A stretch of DNA of 64,000 nt, taken from assembly GCA_038230215.1 (NCBI GenBank), contig JBBRNR010000011.1, positions 1 to 64,000 of the forward strand. Direction: 5' to 3'. The notes beneath the pieces were generated by a model that had not been told where the DNA came from, did no database searches, and was given only the letters and a program-made list of their open reading frames with translations. Of the stretch, positions 7,730 to 16,887 are shown piece after piece; position 1 is the first letter of the stretch; each line of letters starts with the position of its first letter. A program made the position numbers and the translations under genes. Source of the stretch: DASVRZ01 sp038230215 (GTDB taxonomy: Bacteria; Verrucomicrobiota; Verrucomicrobiia; Chthoniobacterales; DASVRZ01).

Positions 7730-9385
7730 TTAGACTCGATTCAACGCGCTGAGGATGGCTTGGATGCTGGCTAGTTCGATGTTGGTGTTTTCGCCGGCTC
7801 CCCATTTGGTCTGGCCGTTTTCCAGTTTGATTTGGATGTAGGCGATGGCGCTGCTGTCGCTGCCGCTGCTGAGGGCGTGCTCTTTGTAATAGGCCACAGA
7901 GAACGATGGAACTCCGGTCTTTTCCAAGGCATCGACGAAGGCGGCGATGGGGCCGTTGCCCTGGCCGATGAGCGCGAGGGATTTCCCATCTCTCAAAACC
8001 GATGCGCGACATTGATAGACTCCGCTGCTGCCGTCGGCGTGAAAGTGCTGCAACTCCCAGGGCTGCGTGCGCTCGATGTATTCCTTCCAGAACATTCCGC
8101 GCAGCTCGGCGGCAGTAACTTCGCGACCGAGCGCGTCCACGGCGTCGTTGGCGATGGGGCCGAACTCGCGCTGCATGTCTTTGGGGATTTCGATGCCGTA
8201 TTCGGCCTCCAATAAATACGCAACTCCGCCCTTGCCGCTCTGGCTGTTGACGCGGATGACTTCGCGATATTCGCGGCCGATGTCGGCGGGATCGATGGTG
8301 AGGTAAGGGACGTCCCATGTTTCCCGCGTCTGGGTTTCACGCTCGGCGAGTCCTTTTTTAATCGCGTCCTGATGCGACCCGGAGAAGGCGGTGAAAACCA
8401 ACTCGCCGCCATACGGGTGACGCGGGGGAACAGTCATTCCGGTGGTGCGCTCGTAAACGGCGGTGAGCCCGGCCATGTCGGAAAAGTCGAGTCCGGGATG
8501 GATGCCGTGCATGTAGAGATTGAGGGCGACGGTGACGATGTCGAGATTGCCGGTGCGTTCGCCGTTGCCGAAGAGGGTGCCCTCGACGCGCTCGGCTCCC
8601 GCGAGCAGGGCGAGTTCGGTCGCAGCTACGCCGGTGCCACGGTCGTTGTGCGTGTGCAGGCTGAGAACGACGGCATCGCGCCGGTGAATGTGACGCGACA
8701 TCCATTCGATCTGGTCGGCGTGGACGTTCGGCATGGCGACTTCCACGGTATTGGGCAGATTCAGGATCATCTTGTGCTCGGGCGTTGGTTGCCAGAGATC
8801 GATGACGGCGTTGGAGATTTCCAAGGCGAAATCGGGCTCGGTGAGCGAGAAGGACTCGGGCGAATACTGCAAACGCACGCGAGTTCCAGTCAAACGTGGG
8901 AGACGGTCGAGAATCCATTGCGCTCCCTGCAAAGCGATGGCTTTGATTTCGTCGCGAGATTTTCCAAAGACGACGCGACGCTGGGCGGGCGAGGTCGAGT
9001 TGTAGAGGTGAATGATGACACTTTTCGCGCCAATCAACGACTCGACGGTGCGCTCGATGAGGTCTTCACGGGCCTGGACCAGACATTGAATTGAGACGTC
9101 GTCGGGGATGCGATTTTCCTCAATGAGACGGCGATTGAAGGCAAATTCGGTGTTCGACGCGCTGGGGAAGCCGACTTCGATTTCTTTGAAGCCGCATTTC
9201 ACCAAGGCGTCGAAAAGCTCCAGTTTCTGGGAGACATTCATCGGCACGGCGAGCGCCTGATTGCCGTCGCGCAGATCGACGCTGCACCAGATCGGCGGCT
9301 GGGTCAGGGTGCGATTGGGCCATTGTCGGTCTGGCAATTGAACAGGCGGGTAAGGTCGATATTGAGTAGAAGGATCGGAAATCAT
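7730..9385 (-). CDS. leuA: 2-isopropylmalate synthase (LeuA, long type)
   Basis: LeuA condenses acetyl-CoA with 2-ketoisovalerate, the first committed step of leucine synthesis. The 551-residue length and N-terminal segment (PPIWCSVDLRDGNQALA) match the long type found in actinobacteria. The DRxGxQ-type metal and catalytic motif is LRDGNQ. The HxH metal site lies in SLHTHNDRGTG, and GNGERTGNLD is the family signature. The C-terminal 130 residues form the LeuA allosteric domain for leucine feedback. I saw no leader peptide or T-box upstream. It diverges from tmRNA. Confidence 0.95.
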   Translation of the reverse strand: MISDPSTQYRPYPPVQLPDRQWPNRTLTQPPIWCSVDLRDGNQALAVPMNVSQKLELFDALVKCGFKEIEVGFPSASNTEFAFNRRLIEENRIPDDVSIQCLVQAREDLIERTVESLIGAKSVIIHLYNSTSPAQRRVVFGKSRDEIKAIALQGAQWILDRLPRLTGTRVRLQYSPESFSLTEPDFALEISNAVIDLWQPTPEHKMILNLPNTVEVAMPNVHADQIEWMSRHIHRRDAVVLSLHTHNDRGTGVAATELALLAGAERVEGTLFGNGERTGNLDIVTVALNLYMHGIHPGLDFSDMAGLTAVYERTTGMTVPPRHPYGGELVFTAFSGSHQDAIKKGLAERETQTRETWDVPYLTIDPADIGREYREVIRVNSQSGKGGVAYLLEAEYGIEIPKDMQREFGPIANDAVDALGREVTAAELRGMFWKEYIERTQPWELQHFHADGSSGVYQCRASVLRDGKSLALIGQGNGPIAAFVDALEKTGVPSFSVAYYKEHALSSGSDSSAIAYIQIKLENGQTKWGAGENTNIELASIQAILSALNRV

Positions 9386-9537
9386 AAGGGCGCGACTAAA
9401 TTAGCCACAACCGTAAAGGGATGGCCCATTATTTTTTCCTTGGCTGCCATCGAAGGACACAGAGACTTCCAACAAGGGAAGGCGGGCGAACGGGTTGCGT
9501 TCCCGCGATGGGGTGGTAGTTTGGACTCTCCAGAAAT

Positions 9538-9892
9538 GGGGGCGTACTGGTCTCGACTTTTGATAGACGAGGTAAGTTGCATGCAGAGGATGATTCGTTG
9601 GCCTCTTAAAAAATCGAGTCAAAACAAATAAACGCAGAATCTAACGATCTCGCTCTCGCGGCCTAAAGTGCCGTGACGTTGGCCACACGACACCTGCTAG
9701 TGAGGCCAGCGACGACAGCAGGGTAGCTTGGGAACGGATTGACCGCGTTTCCCGGTGAAATATTTCGTGGTCGACCGCGTTAGGCAATGTGTCCGTTCAT
9801 AGCCGAAGCGTCAGATTTTTGACGGAAGAAGCATGTGGTGATTTGCAGCGTTCGTTTTAAGGACAGGGGTTCGACTCCCCTCGCCTCCACCA
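9538..9892 (+). ncRNA. ssrA: tmRNA (SsrA)
   Basis: tmRNA rescues stalled ribosomes and tags the nascent peptide. The 5' end GGGGGCG (9538-9544) pairs with CGCCTCC (9882-9888), followed by A and an encoded CCA. The T arm is GGACAGGGGTTCGACTCCCCTC, whose stem and loop are standard. The tag frame runs from the resume codon GCA at 9634 to TAA at 9664-9666 and reads AESNDLALAA. The LALAA end is the usual protease signal. The total of 355 nt and the pseudoknot-rich middle are normal for one-piece tmRNA. Confidence 0.96.
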
Positions 9893-9990
9893 TTTTGATT
9901 TTGAAGAGCCTACTGGCAAATAAGGGAAAACATCAGCCACAGTTGCAGGGCACTCGTTTGATTTTCCCTCGAACCTAACTATCCTCCCGC

Positions 9991-10944
9991 ATGGCATCAG
10001 AGAAAATCAGTGTGGACCTTCCGAAAACCACCTCCCGCGTCTTTGCCCATACGCGCTGGGATGTCATCCCGGTGCTTTGCGGCTTTCTGCACCTCGCGTT
10101 TTTCCTCTCGCTCTTCTACCTGTTTCCGAGGACCCCGCTCTGGATCATGGTCTGCCTCGGGCTCGTCTATGCGGTGAGCATTTCCTGGAATATCAATGGC
10201 ATCGCGCACAATTTTATTCATCATCCCTACTTTCGCTCGACCACGCTGAACCGCCTCTTCAGCCTGCTCGAATCGCTCGTTTGCTGCTTCTCCCAAGTCC
10301 ATTACGACGTCGTCCACACGCGGCATCACAAGGGAAACAGCGACCGCAAGGACGAGAACGGCGACACCGTTGATTGGCTCTCGATCTATCGTCACGGCCA
10401 CGACGATGAGGCGGAAAACCCCTGGACCTACATCTTCCTCGGCTTCATCCGCGATTCACCGAAGTCCTTCGGTGCCGAACTCGCCAAACGCGGCCCGAAA
10501 GAAGTCTTCTGGGGTCGGGTGGAAATCACCAGCGTCGTCGGTTTCCTCATCCTCATGGGCATCTTCAACTGGAAATGCGTCGTCCTCTTTTACCTGCCTT
10601 GCATGTATCTCGGCCAATGCCTCAGCAACCTCAACGGCTACTACCTGCACTATGGAGCCAACCCCGACAAACCCATCGCCTGGGGCGTGAGCAGCTACGC
10701 CAAGCTCTACAACTGGACCTGGTTCTACAACGGCTACCACGCCGAGCATCACTTCCGGCCCAACGTGCATTGGACAAAAATGGTCGCGCTCCACGAAGTC
10801 ATCAAAGACGCCCAGCAACGCGAAGGCGTCCGCGTCATCACCCCGCCGCACGCGCTGGGCTTCCTCGATCCCACCCTCCCGCCCCTCAGTGGCACGCGCG
10901 CGGGATCGGCTGTCGTCGGCGAATCTGCTCCCAGCGCAGCGTAA
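9991..10944 (+). CDS. Membrane fatty acid desaturase family protein
   Basis: A di-iron membrane desaturase/hydroxylase. The three histidine boxes are intact: HNFIHH (residues 73-78), HTRHH (109-113) and HAEHH (250-254). Hydrophobic segments near 28-65 and 180-215 fit the usual four-helix topology with the boxes in the cytoplasm. The protein has 317 residues. Substrate and regiospecificity cannot be read from the sequence, and carotenoid or sphingolipid-type oxygenases share these boxes. It stands alone between tmRNA and holA. Confidence 0.85.
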   Translation: MASEKISVDLPKTTSRVFAHTRWDVIPVLCGFLHLAFFLSLFYLFPRTPLWIMVCLGLVYAVSISWNINGIAHNFIHHPYFRSTTLNRLFSLLESLVCCFSQVHYDVVHTRHHKGNSDRKDENGDTVDWLSIYRHGHDDEAENPWTYIFLGFIRDSPKSFGAELAKRGPKEVFWGRVEITSVVGFLILMGIFNWKCVVLFYLPCMYLGQCLSNLNGYYLHYGANPDKPIAWGVSSYAKLYNWTWFYNGYHAEHHFRPNVHWTKMVALHEVIKDAQQREGVRVITPPHALGFLDPTLPPLSGTRAGSAVVGESAPSAA

Positions 10945-11039
10945 CTTCGCCGCAATAGAGGTCGCAGACTCCGGCGAGAGAGTGGCCGCGTGGCAATTTT
11001 CCTTCGCGTCTTCGAGGCTTCTTGGTTTAACTTTTACGC

Positions 11040-12164
11040 ATGATGCCTGCGGCCAAGTCTTCCTCCATTTATGCGATTGTCGGAAGCGATGAGGCAAAGA
11101 TCAAACTGGCGGCACGCGCGTTGGCGGAGAGGCTGACGCCGGCAGATTCGGGGGAGTTTGGCCTGGAAATTGTGGATGGCTGCGTGGAGGGCGCGGAGTT
11201 GGCGCGGGCGAAGCTGATGGAGACGGTGCAATCGCTGCTGACGCTGCCGTTTTTTGGCGGCGGCAAGCTGGTCTGGCTGAAGAATGCGACGTTTTTTGCG
11301 GACTCGGTGACGGGGCGGGCGGAGTCGGTGCTGGAGGCGGTGGAGTCGTTTGCAGAGGAGTTAAAGAAGGGGTTGCCGCCAGATATTGTGTTGCTGATCA
11401 GTGCGCTGGATATCGATAAGCGGCGGTCGTTTTACAAGACGCTGGGCAAGCTGGGCGAGGTGCAGGTGTTTGACAGAATCGAGACGGGCCGCGGAAATTG
11501 GGAGGAGCAGGTGGAGGCGCTGGTGATGACAGACGCGCGGACGCTGGGGCTAAAGTTCGACCGAGACGCGTTGGAGTTGTTTGTGCAGTTGGTCGGCGCG
11601 GACACGGCGCAGATAAGCAATGAGCTGGAGAAGCTGGATTTATTTTTTGGAAAGGAGCCGAAGATGGTGACCTCAGAACTAGTGCGTAGTCTGGTGGCGC
11701 GAACGAAGGAAGGCGTGGTCTTTGATCTGGGCAATGCAATTGCGCGGCGCGATCTGCGGAGTGCGCTGAAGCTAGTCGATATGCTGCTGCGCCAGGGCGA
11801 GTCTGCGGTGGGCATCCTGCTGGTGGCGGTAATCCCAACGGTACGAAATCTGTTGGTGGTGAAGGATCTGATGGTGCGGCACAAGCTGCGTCCGCCAGAG
11901 CAGCCGTTCTTTTTCGGCAAGACGTTGGAGCGTTTGTCGGCGGAGGCTACGCGTCATCTGCCAAGAAAGAAGGACGGGACGGTGAATGGCTATTCGTTGG
12001 GCATCGCGGCGCAGTCGGCGGGTAAATACACGCTGGCGGAATTGAAGTCGGCCCTGACGGCGTGCCTGGAGGCGAATCAGCAGTGCGTGACGACGCAACT
12101 CGACGCGTCGCTGGTGCTGAGTCAGGTGATTGTGCGAATTTGCGCGCCCGCCGTGAGAAAATAG
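11040..12164 (+). CDS. holA: DNA polymerase III delta subunit (HolA)
   Basis: Delta opens the sliding clamp within the clamp-loader complex. The 374-residue protein has the expected opening (SIYAIVGSDEAKIKLAARAL), the clamp-contact region (SLLTLPFFGGGKLVWLKN) and later motifs (LVGADTAQISNELEKL, DLGNAIARRDLRSALKLV). An in-frame ATG follows immediately at 11043. Third codon positions favour G (GCG, CTG, GTG, GAG), whereas most neighbours favour C. It lies 55 bp before lptD on the same strand. Confidence 0.88.
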   Translation: MMPAAKSSSIYAIVGSDEAKIKLAARALAERLTPADSGEFGLEIVDGCVEGAELARAKLMETVQSLLTLPFFGGGKLVWLKNATFFADSVTGRAESVLEAVESFAEELKKGLPPDIVLLISALDIDKRRSFYKTLGKLGEVQVFDRIETGRGNWEEQVEALVMTDARTLGLKFDRDALELFVQLVGADTAQISNELEKLDLFFGKEPKMVTSELVRSLVARTKEGVVFDLGNAIARRDLRSALKLVDMLLRQGESAVGILLVAVIPTVRNLLVVKDLMVRHKLRPPEQPFFFGKTLERLSAEATRHLPRKKDGTVNGYSLGIAAQSAGKYTLAELKSALTACLEANQQCVTTQLDASLVLSQVIVRICAPAVRK

Positions 12165-12219
12165 GAAAATCGATGGCGAAAATTTCTTCGGCATTTGCCT
12201 TGCCAAACGGGGTGAAACT

Positions 12220-14691
12220 TTGTCCCATAGCCGCTCTCTTGTGACCGCTTCGAAATGGCTCTTATCTCTGGTTTGTCTGTCTGCACTTGCCTGCCCGGCT
12301 CTGGCGCAGGTGGGTGAGTTGAGTTCAGCAAAATCGCCCGTGGAGATTTACTCCGATGGTGGCACTAGATTCGAAGGGGGGCTGGCGATCGCCGAGAATA
12401 ACGTGGTGATCTATTCCAATGGAGCCCGAATGTATGGCGACTACGCCCAATACAATCCCGAGACGCATGATGTGCTGCTAAAGGGGCATGTGAAGATATA
12501 CCAAGGTAAAACGATTTTTGCGGGGGAAAGCGCTTTCTACAATCTCGACACCAAGTTTCTTCGCTCCTCGGATTTCCTCGGAGACTCGCTGCCGTATCAC
12601 TTCCAAGGCGACAACTTATATTCCATCGAGAACGGTGCCTATGCGATTAAGAACGGCATCTTCTCGACGCATGATTCGTCACAGCCGGACTATCATTTGC
12701 GGTCGCGCTTTGTGCGGATTTACCCCGATAACCGGATTATTTTCTCCAATGTCACCCTCTTTATAGGGCAGACGCCAGTCTTCTGGTGGCCGTATCTCTA
12801 CCAGTCGCTCGACGAGGCCAATGCGTTTCTCGTTACTCCCGGTTACAGCGGAAAATGGGGCGCGTATCTCCTCGGCAGCGTCACCTTCCCCGTCACGGAA
12901 CAAACCATCGGTCGCGTGCACCTCGACTATCGGAGCGAGCGCGGCCCGGCCTTTGGACTGGACCTGGAATACAAGGGCGTGAAACCCACCAATGGCGATC
13001 CGCAGAGCTACAGCAACATCCGCAGCTATATCCTGAACGACTCGCAGACGCAGAAAAATGTCACCTCGCTGAAACGCCCCAATATCGATCCGACTCGCTA
13101 CCGCTTGAGCTGGCAGGCCAAGCTCTATCTCTCAGACGATTGGACAGCAACGGTCGATCTAAACAAACTGAGCGACAGCAAGTTCCTCGAGGATTTTTAT
13201 CCGGGCGAAAACCGGCTCGATCCACAGCCCGACACCGTCGCCGCGCTCACAAAAGCCTCGGAACATTGGACTTTCACGGCCTTGGCGCGGGCGCAGTGGA
13301 ATGATTTTCAGCAAACCACTGAGCGTCTGCCTGAATTAGACCTCGATTTCGCTCGTAGCCGGCTCTTCGGCTCGCCGATTTACTATGAAGGCGAGACCAG
13401 CGCGACATTCCTAAACAAGGCGTTTCCGAAGGGCTCCGAGGCGATGGACGTGGATACCTTCCGGGCCGACACGTTTCATCAAATCAGCTATCCAAACACT
13501 TACTTTGGCTGGCTCTCGGTCGTTCCTCGCGCCGGTTTTCGCGCCACTTACTACGATGTTACGGGCACGACCAGCCAGAGCCTGACGCCATCCAGTCTTG
13601 ACCGCATCGCGCAACTGCAAACGCTCATCGCCAGCCAGACGACACTGATCAACGAAAATCGCGACCAGATTAACTCGCTCAATGCCCAACTCGCCGTCGC
13701 CTCACCCGGGGACGCAATCATTATTCAGCAACAGATCAACCAACTAGAGGCCGCCAGCGCCAGTTATCAGACGTCCAACAACACCCTCGCCGCCAGTGTG
13801 ACCAGTCTTCAAGCCGGCTCGACGATCGACGTTTACAACAAGACCGGCTCCCAGCTTCGCACCGTCTTCAATTTCGGCGTCGAGTCCTCCTTCAAAATCT
13901 CCCGTACCTTCGACAATGTGCAGGCGCGCTGGGCCGGTCTCGACGGACTCAAGCACATCATCCAGCCGTATCTGAATTTCTCCTACATCGCAGGGCCCTC
14001 CGTAAGTCCGGACCGGATTTTGCCGATCGATGTTTATGTTCCGTCCACCCAGTTGGCTCCGTTCGATTTCCCCCAATCCGTCGCCCTGGATTCCATCGAT
14101 CAAGCCTCCGTGCTCCGTCTCGGTGTGCGCAATCGATTGCTCACCAAGCGCAACGACCAGAGCTTCACCTGGCTGGAACTCGACACGTTTTTAAACGTGA
14201 ACTACCAGAATACCTACGACACCTCCAATTTCTCGAATCTCTTCAACCGCCTACGCTTCAACCCCGTGCCGTGGGCCGCGCTGACCATCGACTCGCAACT
14301 CCCGGTCTTTGCGGACGGCTTTTCCGAGGTCAACACCGGAGTGACTTTCATGCCAGCCTCGGACCTCACCCTCACCGTCGGCCATCGCTATTTGCAGAAC
14401 AATCCGTTCTTCGTCAACAGCAGCCTCGGAACGTTTTCCGCCTATTACCAGATCGATCCGAACTGGGCTTTCAGCTTCAATGAGCAATACGAGTTTGAGG
14501 ATTCCGTCCTCGAGAGCCAGCGCTACACGCTTTATCGCGACCTCACGAGTTGGATCGCTTCGCTCTCCGCCGTCATCCGCGACAACCGCGGCAAGGAGGA
14601 CATCGGGTTATTTATCACATTCACCTTGAAGGATCTGCCCAACTTAAACTTAAACTTCAACGTGGACCCTGGTTCTACCGGGCAGGAATAA
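12220..14691 (+). CDS. lptD: LPS-assembly protein LptD
   Basis: LptD is the outer-membrane barrel that inserts lipopolysaccharide into the outer leaflet. A signal peptide (KWLLSLVCLSALACPALAQ) is followed by an OstA-type N-terminal domain with repeated YSNGARMYGDYAQYNPET-like strands, and then a C-terminal barrel rich in alternating aromatic residues to residue 823. A Gln/Ala-rich insertion near residues 465-525 (LNAQLAVASPGDAIIIQQQ) looks like a helical hairpin and is unusual for LptD. The best start is TTG at 12220, preceded by GGGG about 7 nt upstream. GTG 12241 is an alternative. Confidence 0.88.
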   Translation: MSHSRSLVTASKWLLSLVCLSALACPALAQVGELSSAKSPVEIYSDGGTRFEGGLAIAENNVVIYSNGARMYGDYAQYNPETHDVLLKGHVKIYQGKTIFAGESAFYNLDTKFLRSSDFLGDSLPYHFQGDNLYSIENGAYAIKNGIFSTHDSSQPDYHLRSRFVRIYPDNRIIFSNVTLFIGQTPVFWWPYLYQSLDEANAFLVTPGYSGKWGAYLLGSVTFPVTEQTIGRVHLDYRSERGPAFGLDLEYKGVKPTNGDPQSYSNIRSYILNDSQTQKNVTSLKRPNIDPTRYRLSWQAKLYLSDDWTATVDLNKLSDSKFLEDFYPGENRLDPQPDTVAALTKASEHWTFTALARAQWNDFQQTTERLPELDLDFARSRLFGSPIYYEGETSATFLNKAFPKGSEAMDVDTFRADTFHQISYPNTYFGWLSVVPRAGFRATYYDVTGTTSQSLTPSSLDRIAQLQTLIASQTTLINENRDQINSLNAQLAVASPGDAIIIQQQINQLEAASASYQTSNNTLAASVTSLQAGSTIDVYNKTGSQLRTVFNFGVESSFKISRTFDNVQARWAGLDGLKHIIQPYLNFSYIAGPSVSPDRILPIDVYVPSTQLAPFDFPQSVALDSIDQASVLRLGVRNRLLTKRNDQSFTWLELDTFLNVNYQNTYDTSNFSNLFNRLRFNPVPWAALTIDSQLPVFADGFSEVNTGVTFMPASDLTLTVGHRYLQNNPFFVNSSLGTFSAYYQIDPNWAFSFNEQYEFEDSVLESQRYTLYRDLTSWIASLSAVIRDNRGKEDIGLFITFTLKDLPNLNLNFNVDPGSTGQE

Positions 14692-14713
14692 TCATTAATC
14701 AATTACATTAAAT

Positions 14714-16018
14714 ATGGAACTTTGTATCATCGGCTCAGGTTATGTCGGACTCGTCTCCGGCGCATGTTTTGCGGAAATCGGCCACCACGTCGTCTGCGTC
14801 GATAACGACCAGAAAAAAGTCGATAAACTCCAGGCGGGTTTAATCCCTATCTACGAGCCCGGCTTGGAAGATCTCGTGCATCGCAACGTTGCCTCGAAGC
14901 GCCTCCGCTTCACCAATTCCATCGAAGACGGCGTGGATCATTCCCAAGTCGTCTTCATCGCCGTCCCTACCCCGCCGCAAGTCGACGGCAGCGTCGATCT
15001 CACCTACATCGAACGCGTCGCCCGCGAGATCGCCGGCGTCCTCAAGCCCGGCCAATATCGCGTCGTCGTGGACAAATCGACCGTCCCCGTGAAGACCGGC
15101 GAAAAAGTCACCGAGACGATCAAACGCTACAATAAAGGCGCAGAGTTCGACGTCGTCTCCAATCCCGAGTTTCTCCGCGAAGGCTGCGCCGTGCCCGATT
15201 TGATGAACCCCGACCGCATCGTCATCGGCAGCTCCAGCCAGAAGGCGACCGACCTCATGAAGCAGGTCTATGAACCCTTCAAAGCTCCCATCCTCGTCAC
15301 CGACATCAACTCCGCCGAACTCATCAAGCACGCCGCCAATTCCTTCCTCTCGCTGAAGATCAGCTACATCAACGCCGTCGCCGCCATCTGCGAAGCCAGC
15401 GGTGCCGACGTCGAAATGGTCGCCGACGGCATCGGCATGGACAAACGCATCGGCCGCAACTTCCTCAACGCTGGCCTCGGCTACGGCGGCTCGTGTTTCC
15501 CGAAAGACGTCAAAGCCTTCATCGCCATCGCCAAGCAACTCGGCACGCCCTTCAAACTCCTCGAAGAAGTCGAGCGCATCAACGAATCAATGCTCAACCG
15601 TTTCCTCGACAAAGTCCGCGCCAAACTCTGGGTCTTGAAGGACAAGAAAATCGCTGTCTGGGGCATGGCCTTCAAGCCCGACACCGACGACGTGCGCAAC
15701 TCCGTCGCCATCGAACTCATCAACCGCCTCGTCGCCGAGGGCGCGCAAGTTAGTTGCTGCGATCCGAAAGGCGCTGAGAAAGCCATCGAATGGAACCTCA
15801 TCGATCCGAAAAAAGTCCGCGTCGTCGGCTCGCCGTTGGAGGCGATTGAAGACGCGGAGGCCGTCATCCTCGCCACCGAGTGGAAGGAATTCCTCAACGT
15901 CGATTTCGCCGAGGCCAAAGCCAGGATGCATACCCCGCTCATCTTCGACGGACGCAATCTTTACAATCCCGAAACCATGCGCGAACTCGGCTTCGAATAC
16001 GTCAGCGTCGGCCGCTGA
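14714..16018 (+). CDS. ugd: UDP-glucose 6-dehydrogenase
   Basis: The enzyme oxidises UDP-glucose to UDP-glucuronate with two NAD+, feeding envelope polysaccharide synthesis. The 434-residue protein opens with the NAD-binding motif IIGSGYVGLVSGACFAE and has the conserved VDKSTVPVKTG and NPEFLREG segments. The catalytic Cys lies in GYGGSCFPKD at about residue 261. The C-terminal domain contains GMAFKPDTDDVRNS. It is followed by a strong terminator. The next two genes upstream, lptD and holA, are on the same strand. Confidence 0.95.
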   Translation: MELCIIGSGYVGLVSGACFAEIGHHVVCVDNDQKKVDKLQAGLIPIYEPGLEDLVHRNVASKRLRFTNSIEDGVDHSQVVFIAVPTPPQVDGSVDLTYIERVAREIAGVLKPGQYRVVVDKSTVPVKTGEKVTETIKRYNKGAEFDVVSNPEFLREGCAVPDLMNPDRIVIGSSSQKATDLMKQVYEPFKAPILVTDINSAELIKHAANSFLSLKISYINAVAAICEASGADVEMVADGIGMDKRIGRNFLNAGLGYGGSCFPKDVKAFIAIAKQLGTPFKLLEEVERINESMLNRFLDKVRAKLWVLKDKKIAVWGMAFKPDTDDVRNSVAIELINRLVAEGAQVSCCDPKGAEKAIEWNLIDPKKVRVVGSPLEAIEDAEAVILATEWKEFLNVDFAEAKARMHTPLIFDGRNLYNPETMRELGFEYVSVGR

Positions 16019-16041
16019 GATTCGACTTCCATTCCGATCAG

Positions 16042-16070
16042 AAAGGCGCGGACCACCTCCGCGCCTTTTT
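16042..16070 (+). terminator. Rho-independent terminator after ugd
   Basis: A 9-bp perfect stem (AAGGCGCGG at 16043-16051 with its complement at 16059-16067) is followed by a T run. It begins 24 bp after the ugd stop. Confidence 0.85.
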
Positions 16071-16077
16071 CGTGCCC

Positions 16078-16350
16078 CAGCCATTCGCTTGGAATTTCCG
16101 CCCATTCGCTTCCCCGATTCAGAAACTCCTCCCGACGCGTCACCTTCTCGTCATCGCCAGCCAGAAATCCGTCGCCAATTCCCTGAAACTCGCCTGAATT
16201 TTTCGCCCGCTCATCGCAGCTGGCCAGAAACTCAGTCCGATTTCGCAGAAACCCGCCACGAATTGTCACCTTTCCCTGTGCATTTCTCGCCATTTCGAGA
16301 CGTTTTGCCAGAATCCCTGCTCATTTCTCGCCATTTCGTCGCGATTTATC
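16078..16350. repeat. Degenerate 21-bp tandem repeat tract (about 13 units)
   Basis: Cutting this intergenic stretch every 21 bp from 16078 gives units that start almost always with C (CAG, CGC, CAC or CTG) and carry pyrimidine-pyrimidine-C at positions 7-9 in all twelve full units. The clearest units are at 16120, 16162, 16183, 16225 and 16246, each beginning C(A/T)GAAA. A one-base slip occurs near 16329. Because 21 is a multiple of three, both strands can be read as heptads (for example PETRLNF, PETQSDF). No start or signal supports a gene. The remaining 16351-16438 is the upstream region of the next gene. Confidence 0.65.
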
Positions 16351-16438
16351 AGTTGCTCTGAAATATAGCGATTTATTGGGCCCTCGAAGACTTTTGTTTG
16401 ACTCTGTCCGCGAGTAGTATATTCGAGCTTCAGTGCTC

Positions 16439-16756
16439 ATGTCGATTAGCCGCTCAGATAGACCACGCGTCTTTGTCTCCAGTGTTACTGCAACACTGTT
16501 GGCAGGCATTTTGTGGGTTTTGCTTCTGGCGTCTTCCAGCCAGTTACATCTAGCGATCCATCACGATGCCGGGCACTCCGATCACGAATGCGCGGTGACT
16601 CTCTTTCAACATGGTGGCTGTGATGTGCCACTTCTGCAGGTCGTCCCGACAGGCACGCTGCGTTTCATTTCTACCGAGATTGTTATCCGCTCTGCTGAGA
16701 TTGCGGCAATCTTTCATCGGAATTGCGTGCTGGAGCACGCTCCCCCTGTTTCCTAA
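16439..16756 (+). CDS. Small His-rich membrane or periplasmic protein, metal-linked by context
   Basis: A 105-residue protein with one hydrophobic segment (TATLLAGILWVLLLASSS) followed by a His/Cys-containing stretch (HLAIHHDAGHSDHECAVTLF, then QHGGCDV). The six or more His and two Cys residues suggest a metal site on the outer face of the membrane. It is the first gene of the porin/ZnuA/ZnuB-like group. GTG at 16433 is an alternative start. I do not recognise the family. A metal-sensing or metal-donating role is inferred only from composition and neighbours. Confidence 0.6.
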   Translation: MSISRSDRPRVFVSSVTATLLAGILWVLLLASSSQLHLAIHHDAGHSDHECAVTLFQHGGCDVPLLQVVPTGTLRFISTEIVIRSAEIAAIFHRNCVLEHAPPVS

Positions 16757-16887
16757 GTCCGGTAAGTCATCGCGGGACTTTAGATCCCGAAGATCGGCAA
16801 CGCCATCTCGGCTTGCCATTTCACATTAGCTCCGTCCCCACGTGTGTGGTGTTTCGGGCAACAACTCATCTCAACTTAGGAAAAATC

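Noticed and set aside
9386..9537. Leader peptide or T-box upstream of leuA
   Set aside because: The minus-strand frames here have no Leu run, and I see no T-box sequence. The region instead lies next to tmRNA.
9893..9990. Prophage or integrase at the tmRNA 3' end
   Set aside because: No att duplication of the tmRNA end, integrase or phage gene follows. The next gene is a desaturase.
15846..16361. Open frames through the 16-kb repeat tract
   Set aside because: They begin inside ugd in another frame or lack a start, and they reflect the 21-bp periodicity rather than a gene.
16340..16438. Zur-type palindrome or strong promoter before the metal module
   Set aside because: TTGACT and TATATT are only 14 bp apart, and no convincing zinc-box palindrome is seen.
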